From: Desulfomicrobium orale DSM 12838 | GTDB lineage: Bacteria > Desulfobacterota > Desulfovibrionia > Desulfovibrionales > Desulfomicrobiaceae | Reading direction: 5' to 3' | Length of the DNA stretch: 64,000 bases | Assembly (NCBI RefSeq): GCF_001553625.1 | Contig: NZ_CP014230.1 | Span: forward strand, 1,364,001 to 1,428,000 | Part shown: in pieces, positions 40,439 through 49,384 of the stretch | Layout of the letters: every line of letters starts with the position of its first letter | Position numbering within the stretch: position 1 is the stretch's first letter | Program-made: the position numbers and the translations under genes | The notes under the pieces: model-generated | What the model was told of the DNA's origin: nothing | Database searches by the model: none | Seen by the model: the letters and a program-made list of their open reading frames with translations, nothing else

Positions 40439-41540
40439 AGACTTCATGGACCGGGCCATCGCCCTGGCCCGGCGCGGAGAGGGCCGCACCGCTCCCAACC
40501 CTTGCGTGGGAGCGGTGCTGGTCCGCGATGGAGTCATCGTGGCCGAAGGCTGGCACACGGCCTGGGGGCGCCCTCACGCCGAGGTGGAAGCCCTGGCCGA
40601 CGCTTGCCGGAAAAATGTGAACCCGGCGGACTGCGCTCTTTTCGTGACCCTCGAACCCTGCAACCATCACGGCAAGACGCCGCCCTGCACTCAGGCCATT
40701 CTGGATGCGGGCGTCCGCGAGGTGACCGTGGGCTGTGCTGATCCCAATCCTGCGGTGACGGGTGGGGGGGCAGATTTTCTGCGCAGCCGGGGCGTGGCGG
40801 TCCGCGTGGGTGTGCGCGAGCGGGAATGCCGGGACCTCATCGCCGATTTCCGCATCTGGCAGACCACGGACCGGCCTTTTTCCATCGTCAAGCTGGCCAC
40901 CACCCTGGACGGCAGAATCGCGGCCCGCACCGGTCAGACAGCCTGGATTTCGGGCGAAGCCTCACGCCGGGAAGTGCATCGACTGCGTTCCTGGTGCGGT
41001 GCGGTCATGGTGGGCGGGGAAACCTTCCGGACCGACAACCCCAGGCTGACCTGCCGCCTGCCCGGATATGAAGGCCCCCAGCCTCTGGCGGTGGTCGTCA
41101 CCCGCAGGCTGCCGGAAACGCCGCACGACCACATTCTGCTCATCGAAGGGGCGGATCGGGTCATCTTCTGGACATCGCCGGATCAGGCCCGTTCCGGACG
41201 GGCCACGCGGCTGAAGGAGCTGGGAGCCGCCGTGTGGGGGCTCCCTGAAGGCGGACACGGCCTGGATCTGGCCGAAGGCATGCACCGTTTGCGCCGGGAC
41301 CGGAACACTCATTACGTTCTGGCCGAGGGCGGCGGACGGCTGGCCGCTTCCCTGCGTATTCAGGGGCTCATGGACGAACTGCGTATTTTCCAGGCCATGA
41401 AGATTCTGGGCGACGAGGACGGGCGCCCGGCGTTTGCCGGCCGGGGCGCAATCTCCATGGAAGAATGCTGGAGTTTCAGGCTGGTGGAGCAAAGTTTCCA
41501 CGGCACGGATCTGTATTTGCGCCTGCATCCCGAGGAGTAG
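40428..41540 (+). CDS. ribD: Riboflavin biosynthesis deaminase/reductase RibD
   Basis: 370 residues, two domains. Deaminase (about 1-145): [30 protein letters not shown]. Reductase (about 150-368): [37 protein letters not shown]. It converts the GTP cyclohydrolase II product to 5-amino-6-ribitylamino-uracil phosphate. GTG start at 40428; ATG 40446 is an alternative. ribE follows after 3 bases. Confidence 0.95.
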   Translation: MSPEDFMDRAIALARRGEGRTAPNPCVGAVLVRDGVIVAEGWHTAWGRPHAEVEALADACRKNVNPADCALFVTLEPCNHHGKTPPCTQAILDAGVREVTVGCADPNPAVTGGGADFLRSRGVAVRVGVRERECRDLIADFRIWQTTDRPFSIVKLATTLDGRIAARTGQTAWISGEASRREVHRLRSWCGAVMVGGETFRTDNPRLTCRLPGYEGPQPLAVVVTRRLPETPHDHILLIEGADRVIFWTSPDQARSGRATRLKELGAAVWGLPEGGHGLDLAEGMHRLRRDRNTHYVLAEGGGRLAASLRIQGLMDELRIFQAMKILGDEDGRPAFAGRGAISMEECWSFRLVEQSFHGTDLYLRLHPEE

Positions 41541-41543
41541 CAC

Positions 41544-42206
41544 ATGTTTACCGGCATCGTGCAGGGTGTCGGCACCGTGGCGGACATCGCGCGTCACGGC
41601 GGCGAAACCCGGCTCACCCTGTCCCCCCGCTTCTCCCTCACGGACTATGTCCGGGGAGAGTCCATCGCGGTCAACGGCGTGTGCCTGACCGTGGAGTCCT
41701 TTTCGTCCGGCGCCTTCACGGCGTATGCCTCGGCCGAAACCATGACTGTGAGCAATCTCGGCCTGCTGCGGCCGGGGGCGCCCGTCAATCTGGAACGGGC
41801 CCTGCGTCTGGGAGACCGCCTGGGTGGACATCTGGTCTCGGGGCATGTGGATGCTCTGGCTACGGTGCGTTCCATCCGCCAGGCCGGGGAATCCCGTCTT
41901 TGCCGTCTGGAGTTTCCCGTCCGTCTGGCAGCGCAGATTATCCCGAAGGGCTCGGTGGCTCTGGACGGCGTCAGTCTTACGGTCAACGATTGCGGTCAGG
42001 ACTATTTGGAAGTAAACGTCATCCCGGCCACGCAGGGGGAAACCACCATTTCCGGCTGGACTCCGGGAACGCGGGTCAACCTGGAAACCGATGTCATCGG
42101 CAAGTACGTCGAGCGCATGCTCGGCCCCTGGGGCGCTGGCCCCGATAGTACCCGGCGACCGGGCATTACGCCGGATTTTCTGCGGGAACACGGATTCGGC
42201 TTCTGA
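41544..42206 (+). CDS. ribE: Riboflavin synthase alpha subunit
   Basis: 220 residues with the duplicated beta-barrel: first half MFTGIVQGVGTVADI...SIAVNGVCLTVE, second half GDRLGGHLVSGHVDALATV...SVALDGVSLTVND. It dismutates two 6,7-dimethyl-8-ribityllumazines into riboflavin. GGAG lies before the ATG. It belongs to ribD-ribE-ribBA-ribH. Confidence 0.96.
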   Translation: MFTGIVQGVGTVADIARHGGETRLTLSPRFSLTDYVRGESIAVNGVCLTVESFSSGAFTAYASAETMTVSNLGLLRPGAPVNLERALRLGDRLGGHLVSGHVDALATVRSIRQAGESRLCRLEFPVRLAAQIIPKGSVALDGVSLTVNDCGQDYLEVNVIPATQGETTISGWTPGTRVNLETDVIGKYVERMLGPWGAGPDSTRRPGITPDFLREHGFGF

Positions 42207-42224
42207 ATTCGTCACGAGGACTCT

Positions 42225-43439
42225 ATGCACAGATGCACGGCCGAGGAGGCCATCAAGGAAATACATGAAGGCCGGATGATCATTCTGGTGGATGACGAAG
42301 ACCGGGAAAACGAGGGCGACCTGACCATCGCCGCCGAAAAGATCACGCCCGAGGCCATCAATTTCATGGCCAGATACGGACGCGGCCTGATCTGTCTGGC
42401 TCTGGAACCCCCTCTGGTGGACAGATTGCAGCTGCCGCTCATGACCAAGCGCAATACGTCCAAGTTCGGCACCAATTTCACCGTGTCCATCGAGGCGAGT
42501 CAGGGTGTGACCACGGGCATTTCCGCCCATGACCGGGCGCTTACCGTCCAGACCGCCGTGGCCGACGGCGTCACGCCCGAGGACATCGCCACGCCCGGGC
42601 ACGTCTTTCCTCTGCGAGCCAAGCCGGGAGGAGTGCTGGTCCGCGCCGGACAGACCGAAGGTTCCGTGGATCTGGCCCGTCTGGCCGGCCTGAAGGGGGC
42701 GGCCGTGATCTGCGAGATCATGAACGACGACGGCACCATGGCCCGTATGCCCCAGCTCTGCGAATTCGCGGCCGAGCACGACATGAAGATCGCCACCATC
42801 GCGGATCTCATCGCCTACCGTTCCCGCAAGGACTCCTTGGTCCGCCGCGTGGCCGACGCCCGCATGCCCACCAGCCACGGCGAGTTCACCATCATTGCCT
42901 ATGAAAACGATATCGATGTTCACACGCACATCGCTCTGGTGAAAGGGGAGATCAACGAGGACACGCCTGTTCTGGTGCGCGTGCACAGCGAATGTCTGAC
43001 CGGAGACGTGTTCGGGTCCCTGCGCTGCGACTGTGGCGGCCAGCTCAGGCACGCCATGCGCATGATCGACCGGGAAGGCGCGGGCGTGATCCTGTATATG
43101 CGTCAGGAAGGCCGGGGCATCGGGCTTGGCAACAAGATCAAGGCCTACCATCTTCAGGATGAAGGGCGCGACACGGTGGAGGCCAATCTGGAGCTGGGCT
43201 TTGCTCCGGATCTGCGCGACTACGGCCTGGGCGCGCAGATTCTGGTGGACCTCGGCGTGAAGCGCATGCGCCTTCTGACCAACAATCCGAAGAAGATCAT
43301 CGGCCTGGAGGGCTACGGGCTCAAGGTGGAGGAGCGGGTCCCCATTGAAATGCCGCCCGGCGCCGAGAATGAATGCTACCTCCGCACCAAACACGACAAG
43401 CTCGGGCACCTGCTGCATCTGGACGCCGGAAAAAACTGA
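42225..43439 (+). CDS. ribBA: Bifunctional DHBP synthase / GTP cyclohydrolase II
   Basis: 404 residues. RibB domain (about 1-205): [57 protein letters not shown]. RibA domain (about 206-402): [24 protein letters not shown] with three zinc Cys, and [20 protein letters not shown]. It opens both branches of riboflavin synthesis. A REP-like repeat follows before ribH. Confidence 0.96.
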   Translation: MHRCTAEEAIKEIHEGRMIILVDDEDRENEGDLTIAAEKITPEAINFMARYGRGLICLALEPPLVDRLQLPLMTKRNTSKFGTNFTVSIEASQGVTTGISAHDRALTVQTAVADGVTPEDIATPGHVFPLRAKPGGVLVRAGQTEGSVDLARLAGLKGAAVICEIMNDDGTMARMPQLCEFAAEHDMKIATIADLIAYRSRKDSLVRRVADARMPTSHGEFTIIAYENDIDVHTHIALVKGEINEDTPVLVRVHSECLTGDVFGSLRCDCGGQLRHAMRMIDREGAGVILYMRQEGRGIGLGNKIKAYHLQDEGRDTVEANLELGFAPDLRDYGLGAQILVDLGVKRMRLLTNNPKKIIGLEGYGLKVEERVPIEMPPGAENECYLRTKHDKLGHLLHLDAGKN

Positions 43440-43445
43440 GCAGAA

Positions 43446-43499
43446 GTTTTGCGGGACTCCGCCCGCACCCCGCCAGGGACTCGTCCCTGGACCCCTTTT
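43446..43499 (+). repeat. REP-like intergenic palindromic repeat, copy 1
   Basis: GC-rich element with GCGGGACTCCGCCCGC and then CCAGGGACTCGTCCCTGG, two adjacent palindromes ending in ACCCCTTTT. A diverged copy in the opposite orientation lies at 44571-44626. Such elements are common between genes in Desulfovibrio-like genomes. Confidence 0.7.
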
Positions 43500-43570
43500 C
43501 GGAATCGGTGCGATTTTCAGAGAATCCGGCAGTATCATCCCGAATCATCTCGTCCATCCAAGGAGACGTC

Positions 43571-44041
43571 ATGCCGCATATCAAGACCATCGAAGGCCAG
43601 TTGCAGGCCCAGGGGCTGAAATTCACCATCATCGCCACCCGCTTCAACGATTTCATCGTGGACCGGCTGACGGGCGGAGCGGTGGATTATCTGCTGCGTC
43701 ACGGCGCGGTCCGCGAGGATATCACCATCATCCGCGTGCCCGGAGCCTTTGAGCTGCCCATCGTGGCCAGCAAGGCGGCGAAGGCCGGAAAATCCGACGC
43801 CATCATCTGTGTGGGCGCGGTCATTCGCGGGGCCACGCCCCATTTCGATTATGTGTGCAGCGAGGCCACCAAGGGCATCGCCCATGTGGCTCTGGAAACA
43901 GGCGTGCCCGTCGGATTCGGTCTTCTGACCACGGATACACTGGAACAGTCCATCGAGCGCGCGGGCAGCAAGGCCGGCAACAAAGGCGTGGAGGCCGCGG
44001 CCGCGGCTCTGGAGACTCTGCGCGTGCTGCAACAGATGTAG
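43571..44041 (+). CDS. ribH: 6,7-dimethyl-8-ribityllumazine synthase
   Basis: 156 residues from ATG 43571 behind [53 protein letters not shown], and [22 protein letters not shown] with the catalytic His in PHFDYV. It condenses ribitylaminouracil with DHBP to give the RibE substrate. nusB follows after 9 bases, the usual order. Confidence 0.97.
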   Translation: MPHIKTIEGQLQAQGLKFTIIATRFNDFIVDRLTGGAVDYLLRHGAVREDITIIRVPGAFELPIVASKAAKAGKSDAIICVGAVIRGATPHFDYVCSEATKGIAHVALETGVPVGFGLLTTDTLEQSIERAGSKAGNKGVEAAAAALETLRVLQQM

Positions 44042-44050
44042 GAGCGGCTC

Positions 44051-44476
44051 GTGACGCCCAACCGCAGGCAGCAGCGCCGTTTTGCCTTCCAGCTCGTCTA
44101 TGCGCTGAGCTTCGGCCAGAACCCGTCGAAGGACGTTCTGGCCGCGTCCTTCGACAATTTCTGGGCCGAGGAAGAGACGGATATGGACCGGGAGCAGTCT
44201 TACGCCTGGATTCTGACCGAGGGTGTATTCGAGCACCGGGAGGCTCTGGACAACATCATCGCCGGGCATTCCCGGCACTGGAAACTGGAGCGCATCGCCA
44301 GAGTGGAGCTGGCCATTCTGCGCCTGGCCCTGTTCGAGCTGCTTCATATGCCCGATGTGCCGGCCAAGGTGGTCATCAACGAGGCCGTCGAACTGGCCAA
44401 GGATTTTGGGGACGACAATTCCGGGACCTTCGTGAACGGCGTGCTGGATGCCGTGGCCAGGGAAAACGGACGATAG
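44051..44476 (+). CDS. nusB: Transcription antitermination factor NusB
   Basis: 141 residues, all-helical. NRRQQRRFAFQLVYAL, then LERIARVELAILRLALFELLHMPDVPAKVVINEAVELAKDFGDDNSGTFVNGVLDAV, the complete family signature. It binds BoxA RNA with NusE for rRNA antitermination. GTG start 44051 behind AGGAG. Confidence 0.95.
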   Translation: MTPNRRQQRRFAFQLVYALSFGQNPSKDVLAASFDNFWAEEETDMDREQSYAWILTEGVFEHREALDNIIAGHSRHWKLERIARVELAILRLALFELLHMPDVPAKVVINEAVELAKDFGDDNSGTFVNGVLDAVARENGR

Positions 44477-44570
44477 TGCATCGCTTCGGATACGGACCGA
44501 AAAAATACGGAAAAACAGGGCCTCTTCAATATGGGCGGACTTCAGATGGTTTCCTGAAGATCCGCCAAGA

Positions 44571-44626
44571 AACGGGTCAGGGGCCTTGGCTCTTGCGGGG
44601 TGCGGGGCGGAGCCCTGCAAAAAACA
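44571..44626 (-). repeat. REP-like intergenic palindromic repeat, copy 2 (inverted)
   Basis: On the minus strand the order of blocks is the same as in copy 1: TTTTTTGCAGGGCTCCGCC, CGCACCCCGC, then a second degenerate palindrome ending CCCCTGACCCGTT. With copy 1 it brackets ribH-nusB in inverted orientation. It ends just before the leuS ribosome site. Confidence 0.65.
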
Positions 44627-44635
44627 GAGGGAAAC

Positions 44636-47110
44636 ATGGCGCATTACGATTTCAAGCAGATAGAAGCGAAGTGGCAGAAAGTCTGGGCCGACCAGAACTG
44701 TTTCCGCACGGAAGAGGCTTCGGGCGGGAAGAAATATTATGTTTTGGAAATGTTTCCCTACCCCTCGGGCCGCATCCACATGGGGCACGTGCGCAACTAT
44801 TCCATCGGCGATGTGGTGGCCCGGTACAAGCGTATGCGCGGCTTCAGCGTCTTTCATCCCATGGGCTGGGACGCCTTCGGCCTGCCCGCCGAGAATGCGG
44901 CCATCAAACACGGGACCCATCCGGCCAAGTGGACCTACGAGAACATCGCCCACATGCGCGCCCAGCTGAAGAGCCTGGGCTATTCCTACGACTGGGAACG
45001 GGAAATCGCCACCTGCCATCCTGGATACTATCGTTTCGAGCAGGAATTTTTCCTCAGGTTTCTGGAAAAGGGTCTGGTGTACCGCAAGAAAGCGCCGGTC
45101 AACTGGTGCCCGGACTGCCACACGGTGCTGGCCAACGAACAGGTGGAAGAGGGTCTGTGCTGGCGGTGTGACGCCGTGGTGCAACAGAAGGAACTGTCCC
45201 AGTGGTTTCTGCGCATCACGGATTACGCCGAGGAGCTGCTGGCCGATCTGGACAAACTGGCCGGAGGCTGGCCGGAGCGCGTGCTGACCATGCAGCGTAA
45301 CTGGATCGGCAAGAGCGTGGGCGCGGAGATAACCTTCTCCATCAAGGAGATGGACGAAACCGTCACGGTCTTCACCACCCGGCCGGACACGCTTTTCGGC
45401 GCGACCTTCATGAGTCTGGCTCCGGAACATCCGCTGGTGGAGAAGCTCATCGCAGGTACCGGGCAGGAAGGGACCGTGCGGGAGTTCGTGGAGCGCGTGA
45501 GCAGGATGGACCGCATCGTGCGTACGGCCGAGGACCTGGAAAAGGAGGGCGTCTTCACCGGACGCTATTGCCTGCATCCTTTCACCGGCCGGGAAATGCC
45601 CATCTACGTGGCCAACTTCGTGCTCATGGGATACGGCACCGGCGCGGTCATGGCCGTGCCCGCCCATGACGAGCGCGATGGTGAATTCGCCGCCAAATAC
45701 AATCTGCCCGTACGCACGGTCATTGTTCCCGGGGACGGCCAGACCGTGGAGGGCGTCTTTACCCGGCCCGGCGTCATGACAGATTCCGGGAAGTTCGACG
45801 GCATGGACAGCGAGGCCGCCAAGAAAGCCATCGTGGATGAGCTGGCCGCCAGGGGTGTGGGTAAACCCACGGTCAACTACCGCCTGCGGGACTGGAACAT
45901 CTCCCGCCAGCGCTACTGGGGCGCGCCCATCCCGGTCGTTTATTGCGATCAGTGCGGCATTGTCCCGGTCTCCCGGGAAGATTTGCCGGTGGAGCTGCCT
46001 CTTGACGTGCAGGTCAATCCCGACGGCCGCTCGCCCCTGCCGGACTGCGCGGCTTTCGTTGATACGGTCTGCCCGGCCTGCGGCAAGCCCGCCCGCCGGG
46101 AAACGGACACCATGGACACCTTTGTGGAATCCTCATGGTATTTCGCCCGCTATACCGCCGCCCGCAACGAAGATGCTCCTTTTTCTCCGGAAACCGGCGG
46201 CTGGCTGCCCGTGGACCAGTACATCGGCGGCATCGAGCACGCCATTTTGCACCTGCTTTATTCCCGTTTCTTTACCAAGGCCCTGCGCGACGAGGGCTAT
46301 CTGAACCACGACGAGCCCTTCCAGAATCTGCTGACCCAGGGCATGGTGCTGCTGCACGGCTCGAAGATGTCCAAATCCAAGGGCAACGTAGTGGACCCTG
46401 ACGAGATGATCGCCAGATTCGGGGCCGATACGGTGCGGCTGTTCTGTCTTTTTGCCGCGCCGCCGGAAAAGGATCTGGAATGGAACGACAAGGGCATCGA
46501 GGGGGCCAGCCGTTTTCTGAACCGGCTGTGGCGGCTGGTGGACGAACTGGAAGGCGTGCTCTCTCCCGTGTCCCCGTGCGTGGCCGCACCCGGAGCGCTG
46601 AGCGCGGCGGAGGCGGAACTCAGGCGCAGGGAACACGACGCCGTGCGCCGGGCCGAGCGGGACATCGAGAACAAATTCCAGTTCAATACGGCCATCGCGG
46701 CCATGATGGAGCTGGTCAACGCCCTTTACACCCTGAAGGACGAGCTGCGGACAAGCCCCTACGGCCCCCTGCTGTTGTCCTCGGCCGTGTCGTCGCTGCT
46801 GGCGATTCTGTCGCCCATCGCCCCGCATATCTGCGAGGAACTCTGGGCCCGGCTGGGCCATGCCGGCGGTCTGACCGGACAGCTGTGGCCGGTGTACGAT
46901 CCGGAAGCGTTGAAGACGGCCGAGGTCACCATCGCCATCCAGGTCAATGGCAAGCTGCGCGGGCAGATCAGCGTGGCGGCCGGGGCCGGGGAAGAAGAGG
47001 TGCGCTCCCTGGCTCTTAAAGATCCCAACGTCACACGGCATATTGAGGGCAAAAACATTGTCAAAGTCATCGTCATCCCGGAAAAACTGGTCAACGTGGT
47101 GGTGCGCTAG
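44636..47110 (+). CDS. leuS: Leucyl-tRNA synthetase
   Basis: 824 residues. Class I signatures: HIGH-equivalent HMGH in [22 protein letters not shown] in [15 protein letters not shown], editing domain with [12 protein letters not shown] and [15 protein letters not shown]. The C-terminal anticodon and tail domains are complete ([13 protein letters not shown] end). GAGGG lies before ATG 44636. lptE begins inside its 3' end. Confidence 0.97.
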   Translation: MAHYDFKQIEAKWQKVWADQNCFRTEEASGGKKYYVLEMFPYPSGRIHMGHVRNYSIGDVVARYKRMRGFSVFHPMGWDAFGLPAENAAIKHGTHPAKWTYENIAHMRAQLKSLGYSYDWEREIATCHPGYYRFEQEFFLRFLEKGLVYRKKAPVNWCPDCHTVLANEQVEEGLCWRCDAVVQQKELSQWFLRITDYAEELLADLDKLAGGWPERVLTMQRNWIGKSVGAEITFSIKEMDETVTVFTTRPDTLFGATFMSLAPEHPLVEKLIAGTGQEGTVREFVERVSRMDRIVRTAEDLEKEGVFTGRYCLHPFTGREMPIYVANFVLMGYGTGAVMAVPAHDERDGEFAAKYNLPVRTVIVPGDGQTVEGVFTRPGVMTDSGKFDGMDSEAAKKAIVDELAARGVGKPTVNYRLRDWNISRQRYWGAPIPVVYCDQCGIVPVSREDLPVELPLDVQVNPDGRSPLPDCAAFVDTVCPACGKPARRETDTMDTFVESSWYFARYTAARNEDAPFSPETGGWLPVDQYIGGIEHAILHLLYSRFFTKALRDEGYLNHDEPFQNLLTQGMVLLHGSKMSKSKGNVVDPDEMIARFGADTVRLFCLFAAPPEKDLEWNDKGIEGASRFLNRLWRLVDELEGVLSPVSPCVAAPGALSAAEAELRRREHDAVRRAERDIENKFQFNTAIAAMMELVNALYTLKDELRTSPYGPLLLSSAVSSLLAILSPIAPHICEELWARLGHAGGLTGQLWPVYDPEALKTAEVTIAIQVNGKLRGQISVAAGAGEEEVRSLALKDPNVTRHIEGKNIVKVIVIPEKLVNVVVR

Positions 47111-47585
47111 CACTCTGGCGCTTCTGTGCCTGCTTTCGGCCTGCGGGTACCGGCTTTCGGCCCAGGCCCCCATCAGCCTGCCTCAGGACAATACTCGTCT
47201 GTACCTGGGCAAGGTCACCAATCCTTCCACTGAAACATGGCTGGAGCCCATGCTTCGAAGCGGCCTGCGGGACGAACTGACCCGCAGGGGCCGGGTGGTC
47301 TGGGTGGACAGAGAGCAGGCCCAGAGCCGTGTGACTCTGAACGTACGCCAGTACAGCTCCTCGGATTCGGTCAAGGGTCTGGACGACGTGACCGTTACCT
47401 CTCAGGTGGTCATCCAGCTGGAAGTCAGCTTTTTCAGTACCGAGACCAATTCCCTCATCTGGACTTCCGGGCTGGTCACCGCCTCGGAAAGCTACCGCGG
47501 CGCGGGCGCCAAGCGGCAGGCCACGCAGAACGCCGTGGATCTGGCCATGCGCATGGTGGCCGACAGACTGGCCCAGCAGTTCTGA
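47058..47585 (+). CDS. lptE: LPS-assembly lipoprotein LptE
   Basis: 175 residues from a TTG at 47058, within the last 53 bases of leuS, preceded by GAGGG. This yields a lipoprotein signal with lipobox LLSACGYRL (Cys at about residue 27). The mature part has [30 protein letters not shown] and [29 protein letters not shown], as in LptE. It plugs LptD in the outer membrane. The leuS-lptE-holA order is the standard one. No ATG gives a better start. Confidence 0.85.
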   Translation: MSKSSSSRKNWSTWWCASTLALLCLLSACGYRLSAQAPISLPQDNTRLYLGKVTNPSTETWLEPMLRSGLRDELTRRGRVVWVDREQAQSRVTLNVRQYSSSDSVKGLDDVTVTSQVVIQLEVSFFSTETNSLIWTSGLVTASESYRGAGAKRQATQNAVDLAMRMVADRLAQQF

Positions 47586-47588
47586 TTC

Positions 47589-48542
47589 ATGGACAGACAG
47601 GGCTTTTCCTTTCTGCTCAGTCCGGACCCGGAACTCATCAAGGACCGGGTGGCCGAGCTTCTGGACGGAACGGGCTTTGCGCCCAGAATTTTCTGGGGAG
47701 ATGAGGAACTGCCCGCCGACTATTGGCAGGTCCTGACCGTTCCTTCCATGATGGGGCCGCCCAACGCCGTGGTGTTGCGCCGGGCTCAGGAGCGGGACGA
47801 GGAATTCTGGTCCCGCATGGACGGCGCTCTGGCCATGGCCCGGCCCTCCGTGTGGCCCATGTTCTGTCTGGAATCGGAATGGAAGGCCGGCAAGCCCGCC
47901 CCGGCCAGGGCCGTGACCAAAGGCCGGTACTGGGCGGCGGCCCGGAAAAACGGCTGGATATGGGAGCATCCGGGCCTGTCCCGCGCCACCATCGGCCGCG
48001 AAGTGGACGGTTTTGCCGCCCGTCACGGGCTGACTTTCGCCCCCGGGGTCAGGAAAGTCCTGATCGAATCCCTGCCCCTTGCCACTATCGCCCTGCGCAA
48101 CGAGCTGGAAAAAATCCTGCTTCTGGCAGGAGACGGTGGAGTCATCCGCCCGGAGCATCTGGATACTCTCCAGCCGGAAGAGCCCTTTGAAATCTTCGTC
48201 TTCCTGCGTGAACTGCAAAGCCCCGAGGGCCGCCGCCGCGCCTGGGACACGCTTTTGAACGATCCGGCCATGGCCGACGGAGACATGGTTTTTCCCATTT
48301 CCGCCCTGCTGGTGCGCGAGGCCCGTCTGCTTTGGCGGCTTCTGCACGGCGAGGAATCCAAGGTGCAGCTCCCTCCCGGCATAAAAAAACAGAAGCAGCA
48401 GCTGGCCCGGCAGCTCGGGCCGGATCGCGTCGCCCGCCTGTGGGACCTGGCCCTCAGAACCGACACGGACATCAAGACCGGCCGGATGCGTCCGGCTCAG
48501 GCTCTGGAAAGTCTGGTCAGGGACGCGCAGCGCCTGTGGTAG
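47589..48542 (+). CDS. holA: DNA polymerase III delta subunit
   Basis: 317 residues, no P-loop signature, as expected. N-terminal FSFLLSPDPELIKDRVAELL; middle GREVDGFAARHGLTFAPGVRKVLIESLPLATIALRNELEKILLLAG; C-terminal collar helices with LRTDTDIKTGRM, a typical closing motif. It opens the sliding clamp in the loader. Starts 3 bases after lptE and overlaps radC. Confidence 0.88.
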   Translation: MDRQGFSFLLSPDPELIKDRVAELLDGTGFAPRIFWGDEELPADYWQVLTVPSMMGPPNAVVLRRAQERDEEFWSRMDGALAMARPSVWPMFCLESEWKAGKPAPARAVTKGRYWAAARKNGWIWEHPGLSRATIGREVDGFAARHGLTFAPGVRKVLIESLPLATIALRNELEKILLLAGDGGVIRPEHLDTLQPEEPFEIFVFLRELQSPEGRRRAWDTLLNDPAMADGDMVFPISALLVREARLLWRLLHGEESKVQLPPGIKKQKQQLARQLGPDRVARLWDLALRTDTDIKTGRMRPAQALESLVRDAQRLW

Positions 48543-49207
48543 AGCACCATCTCGGACACCGCCAGCGCCTGCGGGAGCGTCTGAACGCTTCGCCCCGGAG
48601 CCTGGCCGACTACGAACTGCTGGAACTGCTTCTGACCTACGTCCTGCCCCGGCGGGACACCAAGCCACTGGCCAAGGACATTCTGGCCCGTTTTGGCTCT
48701 CTGGACAGGGCGCTCATGGCCGATCCGGCCGCCTTGCGGGACATCCCCGGCCTGGGCGATGCCGTGGTCACCTTCTGGACGGCCCTGCGCGAGTGCCTGG
48801 TCCGCAAAAGCGCCGCGCCTCTCGCCCGCCGCGAAACCTTTTCCTCCCCGGAGCAGGTCCGGGAGTTGGTCCGGGCCCGTCTGGGCGGCCTGACCAAGGA
48901 GGAATTCTGGGTTATCCTGACGGACACCCAGAACCGGCTGCTCTGCTTCGAGCGGGTCTCCAGGGGCACCGTGGACCAGACCCCGGCCTATCCCAGGGAG
49001 ATTCTCGAACTGGCTCTGCGCCATCATGCCAGCGGCGTGATTCTGGTGCACAACCATCCCGGCGGTAGTCCGAATCCATCCCGGCAGGACCGGGAACTCA
49101 CGGACACCCTCTCCCGTCTGTCCTCTGAACTGGGCCTGCGCCTGCTGGACCATCTCATTGTCGCTGGCGACGATTTCGTCAGCTTCCGTGCATCGGGGCT
49201 GCTGTAG
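48536..49207 (+). CDS. radC: RadC family JAB/MPN-domain protein
   Basis: 223 residues from a GTG at 48536 overlapping holA by 7 bases. N-terminal helix-hairpin-helix region (LADYELLELLL, IPGLGDAV) and a C-terminal MPN metal site HNHPGGSPNPSRQD preceded by a conserved Glu region. Biochemical role is unsettled despite the DNA-repair name. It is the last gene before lon. Confidence 0.93.
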   Translation: MVEHHLGHRQRLRERLNASPRSLADYELLELLLTYVLPRRDTKPLAKDILARFGSLDRALMADPAALRDIPGLGDAVVTFWTALRECLVRKSAAPLARRETFSSPEQVRELVRARLGGLTKEEFWVILTDTQNRLLCFERVSRGTVDQTPAYPREILELALRHHASGVILVHNHPGGSPNPSRQDRELTDTLSRLSSELGLRLLDHLIVAGDDFVSFRASGLL

Positions 49208-49294
49208 CCCCGGCCCGCGATTTCCGATCCCGCCCCTGTACGGCGTCGATGCCCCGGATGAACCGGAAAACATATCTCTTGCGGGCTCTTTCCC

Positions 49295-49322
49295 TTGCCT
49301 GGACTGGAAACGGCCTTATATG
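49295..49322 (+). promoter_or_regulatory. Possible promoter of lon
   Basis: TTGCCT at 49295-49300, 16 bases, TATATG at 49317-49322, 63 bases before the lon ATG. I found no clear heat-shock (CTTGAA-N13-CCCCAT) or CIRCE element. Confidence 0.4.
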
Positions 49323-49384
49323 GGGGCGCAGCTTTTTGCTCCGCGCCTCCGATATGCGCGGACATACCACACGAGGAGGCTCTC

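Noticed and set aside
40962-43538. Long minus-strand open frame across ribD-ribE-ribBA
   Set aside because: Shadow of three well-supported riboflavin genes on the plus strand.
43535-45667. Long minus-strand open frame across ribH-nusB-leuS
   Set aside because: Shadow; the plus strand carries three complete housekeeping genes.
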